DNA from: an uncultured Eggerthella sp.
GTDB lineage: Bacteria; Actinomycetota; Coriobacteriia; Coriobacteriales; Eggerthellaceae
DNA: 9,791 nt
Reading direction: 5' to 3'
Assembly (NCBI GenBank): GCA_900548955.1
Contig: URMQ01000058.1
Location: 1-9,791 of the forward strand
Part shown: positions 1-5,271 of the stretch, piece after piece
How positions within the stretch are numbered: position 1 is the first letter of the stretch
Layout: every line of letters starts with the position of its first letter
Made by a program: the position numbers and the translations under genes
Notes under the pieces: model-generated
What the model was told of the DNA's origin: nothing
The model's database searches: none
The model's input: the letters and a program-made list of their open reading frames with translations, nothing else

Positions 1-745
1 TATTCCATCAGGTTCTCGTGTAGATCTGAAGAGCTTTACTGACTGGTCTGGTCAGCGCGTAAAGGAAGCTCACGAGGCTTTTGTCCCTGACGAGCCAGTT
101 ATTGGTCAGGAAGACTACCTGGCAAGTGTCAGCCGTCTTGAGCGAGTAGCTCGTCACGTAGTGCCACCGGCAACTCGTCTAGAACGTAAGCTTTATCCCT
201 GGGTGTATTTCGCAATTCTGCCATTGTTTGCTCTTACCAATGCCGATGTTGCGTTTATGCAGGCAGCTCCCGCGGAAATTGTGGGTAATTCTATTTTCTT
301 GGGTGTGTTCTTCGGTCTAGTAGTTGGTAAGCCGCTAGGTATTATGCTTATGAGCTTCATTATTGTAAAAACGAAGCTTTCATCTTTGCCGGAAAATGTC
401 AATTGGGCCCATATGCTCGGTGCGGCATTGTTGGGCGGCGTTGGCTTTACGATGGCAATCTTTGTAGCGAATTTGGCCTTCGTGAATCCTAATGATGTAA
501 TGATTGCTAAGGTTGCTATTTTGGCGGCATCGCTGGTCGCAGGTGTAGCCGGTTTCGCCTTCCTGTTTATTCAGGCTAAGGCAGCATCACTTAAGGGTTT
601 ACGCTTCGAAGCCAAGCTTGCATCTCCTAACAACTTGCAAACGTTTGGAGCTCAGGTGGCAAAAAGCCGCTACGAACGTGATCTGGAATATGTAAAAGAA
701 CAGATTGCCAAGCAAGAAGAAGAAATAAAAAAATATAGTGATTAA
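1..745 (+). CDS. nhaA: Na+/H+ antiporter NhaA, C-terminal part (5' end outside window)
   Basis: This is the tail of an NhaA-type antiporter, an inner-membrane protein that exchanges Na+ for H+ and supports pH and sodium homeostasis. The frame is open from the window edge (first full codon at base 2), giving 247 visible residues, so any start inside the window is internal. Visible family signatures are RLERKLYPWV followed by a membrane helix with ILPLFALTNADV (family LPLFAxxNAGV), then a helix with GKPLGI whose Lys (codon 329-331) matches the helix X Lys300 of E. coli NhaA. Next come GGVGFTMAIFVANLAF (helix XI) and a last helix before a charged, Lys/Glu-rich cytoplasmic tail of about 50 residues. 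The paired catalytic aspartates of helix V lie upstream and cannot be checked. There is no C-terminal thioredoxin-like fusion, as some actinobacterial NhaA proteins carry. No clear terminator follows the stop. Confidence 0.93.
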   Translation, partial: IPSGSRVDLKSFTDWSGQRVKEAHEAFVPDEPVIGQEDYLASVSRLERVARHVVPPATRLERKLYPWVYFAILPLFALTNADVAFMQAAPAEIVGNSIFLGVFFGLVVGKPLGIMLMSFIIVKTKLSSLPENVNWAHMLGAALLGGVGFTMAIFVANLAFVNPNDVMIAKVAILAASLVAGVAGFAFLFIQAKAASLKGLRFEAKLASPNNLQTFGAQVAKSRYERDLEYVKEQIAKQEEEIKKYSD

Positions 746-755
746 TCGTCCACTA

Positions 756-787
756 GATAAAACAAGGATAAGATAAAACTAGGATAG
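756..787. repeat. 16-bp tandem duplication after nhaA
   Basis: Two adjacent 16-bp units (756-771 and 772-787) both begin GATAAAAC and continue with AGGATA after one variable base. They differ at two positions. They lie 10 bp after the nhaA stop. Nothing else recognisable fills 788-890, and no convincing rho-independent terminator was found between nhaA and the next gene. Confidence 0.75.
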
Positions 788-891
788 TGAAATTTGGGAA
801 TAAAGCCAGAATATCCTTTCTACCTGGTGTTATGAATTGTGTCTTCACATTCCTTTGCATTGAACGTTGTCCTTTTGTTACCATGAACAAA

Positions 892-946
892 GCTCACGTT
901 TCACCTATCTAGAAATAGTAATGTAATCAGTGAAGCAAGTGTGAGC
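892..946 (+). promoter_or_regulatory. Possible 5'-UTR stem-loop just upstream of the first NlpC/P60 gene
   Basis: Bases 892-904 (GCTCAC plus GTTTCAC) can pair with 930-946 (GTGAAGC, a 4-base bulge AAGT, then GTGAGC). This gives 13 pairs, one of them G-U, with a small CTAT/ATAG hairpin possible in the loop. The stem ends 2 bases before the AAGGAGG ribosome-binding site (949-955). If transcribed, it could affect access to that site. This is pairing found by eye, with no family match. It does not resemble the c-di-AMP (ydaO) riboswitch often found before cell-wall hydrolases. Confidence 0.35.
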
Positions 947-965
947 ATAAGGAGGCTTAATTTAT

Positions 966-2081
966 ATGGCTGAACACGTACGTAAGCTCAACGCAAAGGC
1001 TGTTTTGTCTGCCTTTTTCGCGGTGGTATTAGCAGTAGGCTTGGCCATTCCGGTATCCAGCGCTTTTGCTAGCCCTGCGGATGACGCTCAGGCAGAAGCA
1101 AACGCAGCACTTGAGCAACTTAATGCGTATCAGGCAGAACTTGATCAAGCAAGTACCGATTATCAGGATGCCTTGCAGCAGCAGATGGATGCTGAAGCTA
1201 AGGTAGACGAAGCCCAGAAGCAAATCGAAGAAAAAACTACTGAAATTCAGGGTTATCAGGAGCAGTTGGGTGACCGCGCTCGTGATATGTATCGCTCCGG
1301 TTCCACTACTTTCTTGGATGTAATTCTTGGCGCAACTTCTTTTGAAGACTTTGCAACTACCTGGAATATCTTAGAAGACATGAACCAGGACGATGCTCAG
1401 TTAGTTCAGCAGACCAAGACTGCTCGTGAAGAACTTGAATCTGCAAAGACCGAAGCTGAAGAACAGGCTAAGGTAGCATCTGATAAAGCTGAAGAAGCTA
1501 AGCAAGTAGCAGACTCAGCTAATGCAAAAGTTGCAGAAATGCAGTCGGTCTACGATGGTCTTTCCGCTGAAGCAGCTCAGTTAGTAGAGCAGGAACAGGC
1601 AGCTGAAGAAGCAGCTCAGTTACAGGCAGCTCAGGAAGATGTAGCTAGCGGTAATGCTGGCGGCAACAATGGTTTGTCTAATGGCGGCAGCTCCAACAAC
1701 GGAGGCTCTAACTCCAGTTCCAACTCTAGCTCCAACTCTAGCAACAACAGTAAGCCCCAAACTGTAACAGGTAATGTTGTTGTTGATCGCGCTTATGCTC
1801 AGTTAGGCAAGCCTTATGTATGGGGCGCTTCTGGTCCTAATTCCTTCGACTGCTCTGGTTTGGTTGGCTATTGCTTAACAGGAAGCAACAATCGCTGGTG
1901 CACCACTAATACTATTATGGGCTGGACTCGCGTAACTAATCCTCAACCTGGCGATATCTGCATTCGTAGTGGTCACACTGGTGTTTATATTGGTGGCGGT
2001 CAGATGATTCATGCTCCTCATACTGGTGACGTAGTAAAGATTGCTCCAGTTCCCAGCAGCATGTGGTATGTACGTTACTAA
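966..2081 (+). CDS. Secreted coiled-coil NlpC/P60 peptidoglycan endopeptidase (paralog 1)
   Basis: This 371-residue exported cell-wall hydrolase is expected to cut peptide stems in peptidoglycan. A signal peptide occupies residues 1-35 (basic start, hydrophobic 12-30, cleavage after AFA). Residues about 38-225 form an Ala/Glu/Gln-rich coiled coil containing RARDMYRSGSTTFLDVILG (105-123), typical of the PcsB/CwlO coiled-coil domain that in other bacteria is controlled by FtsEX. A Gly/Ser/Asn linker (228-265) leads to the NlpC/P60 domain (266-371) with PYVWGASGP, the catalytic DCSG Cys296, His337 in GHTGVYIGGG and His349 in MIHAPHTG. The ATG at 966 has an AAGGAGG ribosome-binding site 10 bases upstream, and a strong terminator follows the stop, so it is probably monocistronic. 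A divisome or daughter-cell-separation role is inference from the architecture; no ftsX is visible here. The second copy begins 420 bases downstream. Confidence 0.93.
   Translation: MAEHVRKLNAKAVLSAFFAVVLAVGLAIPVSSAFASPADDAQAEANAALEQLNAYQAELDQASTDYQDALQQQMDAEAKVDEAQKQIEEKTTEIQGYQEQLGDRARDMYRSGSTTFLDVILGATSFEDFATTWNILEDMNQDDAQLVQQTKTAREELESAKTEAEEQAKVASDKAEEAKQVADSANAKVAEMQSVYDGLSAEAAQLVEQEQAAEEAAQLQAAQEDVASGNAGGNNGLSNGGSSNNGGSNSSSNSSSNSSNNSKPQTVTGNVVVDRAYAQLGKPYVWGASGPNSFDCSGLVGYCLTGSNNRWCTTNTIMGWTRVTNPQPGDICIRSGHTGVYIGGGQMIHAPHTGDVVKIAPVPSSMWYVRY
1719..1742 (+). repeat. 12-bp tandem repeat in the Ser/Asn linker
   Basis: TCCAACTCTAGC occurs twice head to tail inside paralog 1 and encodes part of the SNSS-rich linker. 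Because 12 bp is a multiple of three, copy-number change would lengthen or shorten the linker without breaking the frame. The equivalent linker in paralog 2 is far shorter (about 14 residues) and lacks the repeat. Confidence 0.8.
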
Positions 2082-2127
2082 AGTCTATTTGATAGCTTAA
2101 GAAACAAAACATAGTAATTGAGTATAA

Positions 2128-2155
2128 GAAACCCGCCCTGTGCGGGTTTCTTTTT
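2128..2155 (+). terminator. Rho-independent terminator of NlpC/P60 paralog 1
   Basis: There is a perfect 9-bp stem, GAAACCCGC (2128-2136) with GCGGGTTTC (2142-2150), a 5-base loop, and then five T. It lies 46 bases after the stop codon. It is a textbook intrinsic terminator and shows that the two paralogs are not co-transcribed from this side. Confidence 0.93.
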
Positions 2156-2182
2156 AATAGTTGATGCAATGGGGCAAAAAAC

Positions 2183-2232
2183 GATACGAGTAGTGGATAC
2201 GAGTAGTGGATCACAATGTTCTACTCATATCG
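2183..2232. repeat. 13-bp tandem repeat feeding into a stem-loop
   Basis: GATACGAGTAGTG occurs twice in tandem (2183-2195 and 2196-2208). The second copy starts an imperfect inverted repeat: 2196-2206 (GATACGAGTAG) pairs with 2221-2231 (CTACTCATATC) at 10 of 11 positions, leaving a 14-base loop. It sits between the terminator of paralog 1 and paralog 2. Its function is unknown; it could be a protein-binding site, a transcript-end hairpin or a replication-slippage product. Confidence 0.65.
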
Positions 2233-2334
2233 TCTTTCATGCTTTCCGTCACAAATTAAGCTTTTATGGAATCCACAAGATATAGGGTATCAAAGACAAA
2301 TAACCTACGTTTTATTGTGGTTTCAATTCAGAAA

Positions 2335-2361
2335 TGATCAATCCTACTAAAATATTGATCA
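2335..2361. promoter_or_regulatory. Perfect inverted repeat, candidate operator of NlpC/P60 paralog 2
   Basis: TGATCAAT (2335-2342) and ATTGATCA (2354-2361) form a perfect 8-bp inverted repeat around an 11-base A/T-rich spacer. Half-site centres are about 19 bp apart, close to two helical turns, which suits a dimeric repressor or activator. It lies 53 bp upstream of a possible -35 box of the next gene. It was not matched to a known regulator family. Confidence 0.45.
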
Positions 2362-2413
2362 GGCGTTATGCAATTATTTAACAGCCACTAGCCGTGGTGA
2401 AGCTGTGAATTTA

Positions 2414-2443
2414 TTGCGATGCATCTGCTATATTTGGTAGGAT
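2414..2443 (+). promoter_or_regulatory. Candidate promoter of NlpC/P60 paralog 2
   Basis: TTGCGA (2414-2419) and TAGGAT (2438-2443) are separated by 18 bp and lie 58 bases before the ATG at 2502. Each hexamer matches the housekeeping consensus at four of six positions. This is a by-eye proposal only. Confidence 0.3.
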
Positions 2444-2501
2444 TTATTCGCTATCGCTTAAACAAACTACTTTGCTCGAATCAGAGGAAGGACATCCCCA
2501 G

Positions 2502-3548
2502 ATGAGCACAAAATTCGCAACACAAAAGCGGGCAATAATTGCGGCGGGTATGGCCGTTATTCTTTTAGTGGGTCTTATGGTTCCTACTGTTTCCGCTTAT
2601 GCAGAGCCTACTTCGGCTGAAAAACGCGCTGAAGCACAGGCGGTTCTTGAGCAGCTTGAAGAAATGCAAGTCAAGCTGGACGAAGCTTCCAACAATTATT
2701 ATGCAGCTGTTGAAGCCCAGGAAGAGGCTGAGGCTAAAGTTGTAGAAGCTCAGGAAAAAGTTGATGAAAAAACAAAGGAAATAGAAGGCTACCAGGAGCA
2801 GTTGGGTGACCGTGCTCGTGACATGTATCGCTCCGGCTCCACTTCCTTTTTGGATGTAATTCTTGGTGCTTCTTCGTTCGAGGAATTTGCGACCACGTGG
2901 AACATGCTGGAAATGCTCAACGAAGATGATGCTGAGCTCGTACAGCAAACTAAGGATGCTCGTGAAGAATTAGAAGCAGCAAAGACCGAAGCCGAGGAAC
3001 AGGCTCAAATTGCTGCTGATAAAACCGCTGAAGCTGAAGCGGTAAAGGAAGAAGCTGAGGCAACTACTGCAGAAATGCAGGAAACCTACGATCAGCTTTC
3101 TGCTGAAGCAGAAGAATTGCTTCGTCAGGAAGAAGAAGCAGCGGAGCGTGCTCGTCAGGCAGCAGCTCAAGCAGCACTGCAGAATCAGCCTTCAGGTGGC
3201 AATTACAACAACAATAAAACTCCTACCGTAACGGGTAATGTTGTTGTTGATCGCGCTTATGCTCAGTTAGGCAAGCCTTATGTATGGGGCGCTTCTGGTC
3301 CTAATTCCTTCGACTGCTCTGGTTTGGTTGGTTATTGCATTACTGGTACTTATGGTAACCATTGGTGCACTACCTACACCATGGCAAGCTGGACGCGTGT
3401 TTCTAACCCGCAGCCCGGTGACTTCTGCTTAAACAGTCACCACACGGGTGTGTACATTGGTAATGGTCAGATGATTCATGCACCTCGTACGGGCGATGTG
3501 GTAAAAATTAGCGCGGTTCATTCTGGCATGTGGTATGTCCGTTACTAG
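2502..3548 (+). CDS. Secreted coiled-coil NlpC/P60 peptidoglycan endopeptidase (paralog 2)
   Basis: This 348-residue paralog of the preceding hydrolase is collinear with it through the coiled coil. The ATG at 2502 is chosen because AGAGGAAGGA (2483-2492) lies 9 bases upstream and the product then opens with a clean signal peptide: basic MSTKFATQKR, hydrophobic 11-30, cleavage after AYA (residue 34). A TTG at 2472 would add ten unlikely residues. Residues 36-225 are a Glu/Ala-rich coiled coil carrying RARDMYRSGSTSFLDVILG (105-123). A short Gly/Asn linker leads to the NlpC/P60 domain (242-348) with catalytic Cys272 in DCSG, His314 in HHTGVYIGNG and His326 in MIHAPRTG. The coiled coil is more acidic than in paralog 1 and the linker about 24 residues shorter, hinting at different reach or partners. 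It probably acts outside the membrane on peptidoglycan during division; that role is inferred. Confidence 0.93.
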   Translation: MSTKFATQKRAIIAAGMAVILLVGLMVPTVSAYAEPTSAEKRAEAQAVLEQLEEMQVKLDEASNNYYAAVEAQEEAEAKVVEAQEKVDEKTKEIEGYQEQLGDRARDMYRSGSTSFLDVILGASSFEEFATTWNMLEMLNEDDAELVQQTKDAREELEAAKTEAEEQAQIAADKTAEAEAVKEEAEATTAEMQETYDQLSAEAEELLRQEEEAAERARQAAAQAALQNQPSGGNYNNNKTPTVTGNVVVDRAYAQLGKPYVWGASGPNSFDCSGLVGYCITGTYGNHWCTTYTMASWTRVSNPQPGDFCLNSHHTGVYIGNGQMIHAPRTGDVVKISAVHSGMWYVRY

Positions 3549-3558
3549 CTGGAGAACC

Positions 3559-3623
3559 AGTATAAAGAATTAGTATAAAGAATTAGTATAAAGAATTAGT
3601 ATAAAGAGCTAGTATACAGAGCC
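3559..3623. repeat. 13-bp tandem array, five units, downstream of paralog 2
   Basis: Five head-to-tail 13-bp units start at 3559, 3572, 3585, 3598 and 3611. The first three are identical (AGTATAAAGAATT), and the fourth and fifth drift towards AGTATACAGAGCC. The array starts 10 bp after the stop codon. It is A/T-rich and non-palindromic. The rest of 3624-3717 holds nothing I can identify. Confidence 0.9.
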
Positions 3624-3717
3624 AGTGTAAATAAGTAGCAATTATTGCACCGGTTAAGACGTTAAGTGGGTCATTGTTTAAGACTTCCAACTTAATTAGA
3701 ATTTTGTAAGCACAGCA

Positions 3718-3755
3718 AAAAGGTGAAAAGGTAAAACTTTTCACCTTTTCTTTTT
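3718..3755 (+). terminator. Rho-independent terminator, possibly bidirectional
   Basis: There is a perfect 13-bp stem, AAAAGGTGAAAAG (3718-3730) with CTTTTCACCTTTT (3737-3749), a 6-base loop, then C and five T. On the other strand the A run upstream of the stem (3717-3721) would also give a U-tract, so it could stop transcription both ways. It most likely ends the paralog 2 transcript, about 170 bases after its stop. Confidence 0.88.
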
Positions 3756-3835
3756 CGTTCTTTTTCCTTCGCTTTTTCCAATTATGGAGGGGTTTATGAA
3801 GCAAATCTGCCTTTCGTGTTCTTTCCACAAAGATG

Positions 3836-3844
3836 TGCTAATAT
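3836..3844 (+). promoter_or_regulatory. Candidate extended -10 for the tRNA-Pro transcript
   Basis: TGCTAATAT resembles an extended -10 (TGnTATAAT). It would start transcription near 3851, about 65 bases before the tRNA. No convincing -35 hexamer lies at the right spacing. This is a weak proposal. Confidence 0.25.
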
Positions 3845-3914
3845 ATCACCCGCTAATTACTGCGGTGTTGCTATTGTTTTTTTAGAATAGCTTTTCACGT
3901 GTGTAATGCAGTAA

Positions 3915-3991
3915 CGGGATGTGGCTCAGCTTGGTAGAGCGCTGCGTTCGGGACGCAGAGGTCGCAGGTTCGAATCCTGTCATCCCGACCA
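3915..3991 (+). tRNA. tRNA-Pro, anticodon CGG, with encoded CCA
   Basis: The acceptor strands CGGGATG (3915-3921) and CATCCCG (3981-3987) pair perfectly, followed by discriminator A and genomically encoded CCA (3989-3991). The D arm has GGCTCAGC...GGTAGAGC. The anticodon stem CTGCG/CGCAG encloses loop TTCGGGA with anticodon CGG at 3949-3951, reading the proline codon CCG. The T arm carries GGTTCGAATCC. All parts of a canonical cloverleaf are present. A terminator follows closely, so it is probably transcribed alone. Confidence 0.97.
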
Positions 3992-4003
3992 TTGCAACCA
4001 CTA

Positions 4004-4037
4004 GGGGAGCATCCCGTAAGGGATGCCGCTCTTTTTT
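4004..4037 (+). terminator. Rho-independent terminator of tRNA-Pro
   Basis: GCATCCC (4009-4015) pairs with GGGATGC (4020-4026) around a GTAA tetraloop. Flanking GAG/CTC can extend the stem, and a run of six T (4032-4037) follows. It begins 13 bases after the CCA end. Confidence 0.88.
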
Positions 4038-4130
4038 GTTAGAGTGAAAGTGTTCGCTCGGTTAAGTTACAGCTAGGCGCTTTATTTGCGAAGCTGAAGT
4101 GGAGCTAAATGCCGGTTGGCTGGTGCCGAT

Positions 4131-4200
4131 CGCAAGGTGGGTTGGCAGCTTGCCGGAAGGTAGGCAGTAGCAAGTCACAAGATGGGTTGGCAGCTTGCCG
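4131..4200. repeat. Direct repeat upstream of tatA
   Basis: A 25-bp unit occurs at 4131-4155 and 4176-4200 with two mismatches; the inner 18 bp, TGGGTTGGCAGCTTGCCG, are identical. Each copy contains the small inverted repeat GGCA/TGCC. A degenerate third relative (GGTTGGCTGGTGCCG) precedes at 4114. The repeat period is 45 bp. The pair ends 53 bp before the tatA ATG, so it could be regulatory or a duplication scar. Confidence 0.8.
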
Positions 4201-4253
4201 ACATAGGAAGCTTTAGCATCGAAAATGAACACCTGGGATGTGGAGGTACTTAC

Positions 4254-4544
4254 ATGAAAATAGGACCTTTCGGCATTTTCGAAATTGCCATCATCCTTAT
4301 TGTTATCCTTATTATTTTCGGCCCCAAAAATCTTCCAAAGCTTGGAACTGCTATTGGTAAAGCAGTGAAGAATTTGCGAGAAGGCTTAGGCGGCAATAAG
4401 AAGGTCAAAGAAGCAGAAGAATCTCCGGTCGCAGAAGCTAAACAATCTGCACCTGAAGAAATTGAAGTTGAGGTTTTGGATAAGCCTGAACCAGGAAGTT
4501 CAAAACCGGCACCTAAGGGTAAAGAGGAAACTGAAAACGCATAA
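4254..4544 (+). CDS. tatA: Sec-independent (twin-arginine) translocase subunit TatA
   Basis: This 96-residue subunit of the Tat system is expected to form the pore or membrane-weakening oligomer that moves folded twin-arginine precursors across the cytoplasmic membrane. The order is short N-tail, one membrane helix (about 6-22), the hinge FGPKNLPKLG (22-31) characteristic of the family, an amphipathic helix (about 29-44, GTAIGKAVKNLREG), then a charged Glu/Lys/Pro-rich tail. The ATG at 4254 is preferred over one at 4182 because GGAGGT (4242-4247) sits 6 bases upstream and the helix then begins where the family begins; the longer start would add 24 unrelated residues. TatA and TatB are hard to separate: Glu10 in the helix is TatB-like, but the size and hinge suit TatA. 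No tatC is in the window, as is common where tat genes are scattered. Confidence 0.9.
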   Translation: MKIGPFGIFEIAIILIVILIIFGPKNLPKLGTAIGKAVKNLREGLGGNKKVKEAEESPVAEAKQSAPEEIEVEVLDKPEPGSSKPAPKGKEETENA

Positions 4545-4572
4545 GCGGTTTTTGACGTATAGAAGGTATATC

Positions 4573-4604
4573 AAGGGGCACGTTCTTTTTGGAGCGCGCC
4601 CCTT
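4573..4604 (+). terminator. Possible tatA transcript-end hairpin, no U-tract
   Basis: AAGGGGC (4573-4579) pairs with GCCCCTT (4598-4604), and the stem may extend inward by two pairs after a mismatch, leaving a T-rich loop. It lies about 30 bases after the tatA stop. The missing U-tract makes true intrinsic termination uncertain; it may only stabilise or attenuate, with read-through to greA. Confidence 0.4.
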
Positions 4605-4664
4605 ATCTAGGTAAAGAGAAAGGATGAATGGCCAAGGCGCTACTTGGTCGAGGGGTAGAACATT

Positions 4665-5135
4665 ATGGCTGATAACAATTACATTTTGACTGAGGAAGGT
4701 AAGGAAAAGCTTGAAGAAGAGCTTCATTACCTGGAAACCGAAAAGCGCGCAGAAATTGGCGAGCGTATCCGCGTTGCTCGTGAATTCGGCGACATTTCAG
4801 AAAACTCTGAATACGACGATGCTAAAAACGAACAGGGCATGATGGAAGCTCGTATTGCTGAAATTACTCGTATTCTTGGTGAAGCAACAGTCGTTTCTGC
4901 TCCAAAGCGTTCTGGCAAAGTAAACATCGGGAGCCGCGTAACGGTTGATATGGGTGGTCGCGAACGTGTATTCACTATTGTTGGTGGTGCAGAAAGCAAT
5001 TCTGCTGAAGGCAAGATCTCTAACGAATCACCCGTAGGTGCAGCATTGCTTGGCCACAAAAAAGACGAAGAAGTTGAGGCTACTGGCCCAACGGGTCGTG
5101 TAATCAAGATGAAGATCTTGAAGATTGAACACTAA
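4665..5135 (+). CDS. greA: Transcription elongation factor GreA
   Basis: This 156-residue protein, normal for GreA, binds the RNA polymerase secondary channel and stimulates cleavage of backtracked transcript 3' ends, rescuing stalled complexes. The N-terminal antiparallel coiled coil (residues 1-77) carries the acidic tip FGDISENSEYDDAK (41-54). Asp43 and Glu46 correspond to the metal-positioning Asp41 and Glu44 of E. coli GreA. The C-terminal FKBP-like domain contains SNESPVGAALLGHKKDEEV (119-137). The ATG at 4665 follows GAGGGG (4650-4655) by 9 bases. A 7-bp hairpin (4630-4649) and a possible 14-codon leader ORF lie immediately upstream. It sits between tatA and lysS in the same direction; greA next to lysS is a common bacterial arrangement, although here a 136-bp gap with duplications separates them. 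Confidence 0.97.
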   Translation: MADNNYILTEEGKEKLEEELHYLETEKRAEIGERIRVAREFGDISENSEYDDAKNEQGMMEARIAEITRILGEATVVSAPKRSGKVNIGSRVTVDMGGRERVFTIVGGAESNSAEGKISNESPVGAALLGHKKDEEVEATGPTGRVIKMKILKIEH

Positions 5136-5167
5136 ATCAGGTCCTATAAAGAAACACTTTAAGCCCT

Positions 5168-5194
5168 GTGAAGATTTTGAAGATCGAAAAATAA
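5168..5194 (+). pseudogene. Decayed second copy of the greA 3' end
   Basis: The greA gene ends ...ATGAAGATCTTGAAG coding MKILKIEH and TAA. Fifty-nine bases further, GTGAAGATTTTGAAG reads VKILKIEK and TAA in its own frame. The two stretches match at about 19 of 23 positions and both end in TAA. This looks like a tandem partial duplication of the greA tail, too short to be a functional gene. Low-complexity Lys/Ile codons could produce some similarity by chance, so confidence is moderate. Confidence 0.5.
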
Positions 5195-5224
5195 TTGCAA
5201 CTTATCGAAAGCTAATTGCAACTC
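5183..5224. repeat. 21-bp tandem duplication between greA and lysS
   Basis: Two adjacent 21-bp units (5183-5203 and 5204-5224) agree at 18 of 21 positions. They share ATCGAAA and TAATTGCAACT. The first unit overlaps the greA-tail copy. The 47 bases between the array and lysS hold no obvious strong ribosome-binding site; the best candidate is CGGA at 5263-5266. Confidence 0.8.
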
Positions 5225-5271
5225 AAATAGAGAGCATTAACCGCAACCCCTTTCTATAGAAACGGATAACT

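Noticed and set aside
746..965. c-di-AMP (ydaO) riboswitch before the NlpC/P60 gene
   Set aside because: The gene type made it worth checking, but none of the conserved ydaO sequence blocks are present.
2472..2501. TTG start for NlpC/P60 paralog 2
   Set aside because: It would put ten acidic and polar residues ahead of the signal peptide and overlap the ribosome-binding site of the ATG at 2502.
2565..3170. Minus-strand Phe/Cys-rich ORFs opposite NlpC/P60 paralog 2
   Set aside because: They are the complement of Glu/Ala-rich coiled-coil codons and have no start signals.
4182..4253. Upstream ATG start for tatA adding 24 residues
   Set aside because: The extension overlaps the direct repeat, is not TatA-like and lacks a good ribosome-binding site; the ATG at 4254 has GGAGGT at 6 bases.
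5136..5271. T-box leader for lysS
   Set aside because: There is no T-box-like conserved core (AGGGUGGNACCGCG type) and no terminator/antiterminator pair; the gap is duplications only.
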